Shown here: positions 63,183 to 64,000 of the stretch, piece after piece | Position numbering within the stretch: position 1 is the first letter of the stretch | How the letters are laid out: each line of letters starts with the position of its first letter | Source of the DNA: Actinoplanes sp. NBRC 103695 | Lineage (GTDB): Bacteria; Actinomycetota; Actinomycetes; Mycobacteriales; Micromonosporaceae | Assembly (NCBI RefSeq): GCF_030269485.1 | Contig: NZ_BSTL01000021.1 | Span: forward strand, 62,001 to 126,000 | Direction of reading: 5' to 3' | Length of the DNA: 64,000 nt | The notes under the pieces: model-generated | What the model was told of the DNA's origin: nothing | The model's input: only the letters and a program-made list of their open reading frames with translations | Databases searched by the model: none | Made by a program: the position numbers and the translations under genes

Positions 63183-64000
63183 TCACCGGCCGCCACGGGT
63201 GACCAGGGTGGTGCGGTGCACCGAGCGTTTCGGCGGCCCGTCGGCGCCGGTCATCCGGGCGAAGAGCAGCTCGGCGGCGTGCGCGCCGAAGGCCGTGGCG
63301 TCGTAGGTGACCAGGGTGATCGGGTACGGCAGCAGGTCGGCGAACTCGACGTCGTCGAAGGCCGCGACGCCGACCTTCGTCTCCCGGACGGCGTGCAGCA
63401 CCCCCACGCACATGCGGTTGTTGTCGGCGAAGAAGGCGTCCACCGCGGCCGTGCCGGCGAGCAGGTCGCAGGCGGCGACGCGGGCGTCGTCCACGGTGTG
63501 CGCGTTCAGCCGGACCAGCGCCGGGTCGTACGGCAGACCGGCCCGCCTGAGCGCCTGCTTGTACCCGGCCAGCCGGTGCTTGCCGGTGCTGACCGACGGG
63601 TCGCCGCCGACGTAGGCGATGCGCCGCCGGCCCTGCCCGAGCAGGCTCTCGACGGCCTTGCGGGCGCCGCCCTGGTTGTCCAGCACGATCGCGTCGGCGG
63701 GCACCCCGGCCGGGGTGCGGTCCAGGAAGACGATCGGCACCCAGCGGCCGAGTTCGGCGTGCAGGTCTCGCTGGGTGTGCGCGGTCGGTACGACCAGAAC
63801 ACCGTCGACGCGCCGCCGCAGCACGAGGTCGCGCAGCAGGTCGCGTTCCCGGTCGTAGCTCTGCCGGGTGCTGGCCACCACGAGCATGTGCTGGTGGCGG
63901 CGGGCCACCTCCTCCGCGCCGTCGGTGACCGCCGACCAGAACGGGTTGACCGCGTCCTCGATGACGAGCGCGACCGTGTCGGTGGTCTGCCCGGGGCGCA
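63183..64000 (-). CDS. LacI-family transcriptional regulator (N-terminus beyond window)
   Basis: About 272 C-terminal residues of a sugar-responsive repressor are seen, running off the right edge. The periplasmic-binding-protein-like sensor is clear: DTVALVIEDAVNPFWSAVTD, IVFLDRTPAGVPADAIVLDN, RRRIAYVGGDPSVSTGKHRL and VGVAAFDDVEFADLLPYPIT, all LacI/GalR signatures. The helix-turn-helix lies outside. The downstream F420 oxidoreductase gene is in the same direction, so co-transcription is possible; the true target may be upstream, off the window. Confidence 0.88.
   Translation of the reverse strand, partial: RPGQTTDTVALVIEDAVNPFWSAVTDGAEEVARRHQHMLVVASTRQSYDRERDLLRDLVLRRRVDGVLVVPTAHTQRDLHAELGRWVPIVFLDRTPAGVPADAIVLDNQGGARKAVESLLGQGRRRIAYVGGDPSVSTGKHRLAGYKQALRRAGLPYDPALVRLNAHTVDDARVAACDLLAGTAAVDAFFADNNRMCVGVLHAVRETKVGVAAFDDVEFADLLPYPITLVTYDATAFGAHAAELLFARMTGADGPPKRSVHRTTLVTRGGR

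Noticed and set aside
1..64000. tRNA, rRNA or other RNA genes
   Set aside because: I scanned gaps for cloverleaf-like or rRNA-like sequences and recognised none; a covariance-model search would be the proper test.

Overview
The window is a chromosomal segment from a high-GC filamentous actinomycete. Composition, abundant GTG starts, F420-dependent and MmyB-type proteins, a SARP/AfsR regulator and many 4-bp stop/start overlaps fit Micromonosporaceae (an Actinoplanes-like genus is my best guess, by inference). It carries about 60 protein genes, one complete insertion sequence, no RNA gene and no CRISPR array that I could recognise.

Layout. 1-5700: an MFS pump fragment with its TetR repressor and operators, a complete IS630-family element sitting exactly on the stop codon of a mannosyltransferase gene, a second membrane glycosyltransferase and a SLOG-type protein. 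5700-11100: an AfsR-like regulator, a structured 414-bp intergenic region, a secreted polysaccharide deacetylase and an AMACR-type racemase, with two tandem duplications at gene junctions. 11000-23500: methyltransferase, cupin, NTF2-like protein with TetR, DUF2267 protein, MacB-type ABC exporter, lytic transglycosylase, acyl-CoA dehydrogenase, MmyB regulator with tautomerase, and a ferritin-like protein lacking metal ligands. 23500-39700: large LuxR ATPase, esterase and methyltransferase, a three-subunit molybdenum aldehyde oxidoreductase (PaoABC type) opposite an AraC regulator, three SDR enzymes with TetR and LysR regulators, and a MEDS-domain signalling pair, the second gene broken by a frameshift. 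39600-46500: a GAF/SpoIIE phosphatase and a seven-gene overlapping operon (GT2, DUF2064, methyltransferase, cytochrome b/sulfite-oxidase-like fusion, small membrane protein, response regulator, histidine kinase). 46500-55500: epimerase, repeat-laden membrane protein, MFS pump, threonine synthase, an MraY outside any cell-division cluster, and a CopD-CtaG fusion.

55560-59760 is the clearest accessory island. It is visibly lower in GC than its surroundings and encodes one operon: XRE regulator, Hanks-type kinase, TPR protein and a membrane protein whose soluble half resembles a PLD-like fold. It has its own palindromic operator. I consider this the best candidate for an undescribed signalling or defence-like system. 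59800-64000: a short YidC paralogue, a DUF6412-like protein, a Tat-exported esterase, an F420-dependent oxidoreductase and a LacI-type regulator cut by the window edge.

A second theme is tandem repetition. At least eight small arrays occur, most with units that are multiples of three, lying in frame at protein termini, linkers or gene junctions, which suggests ongoing slippage or duplication in this genome.
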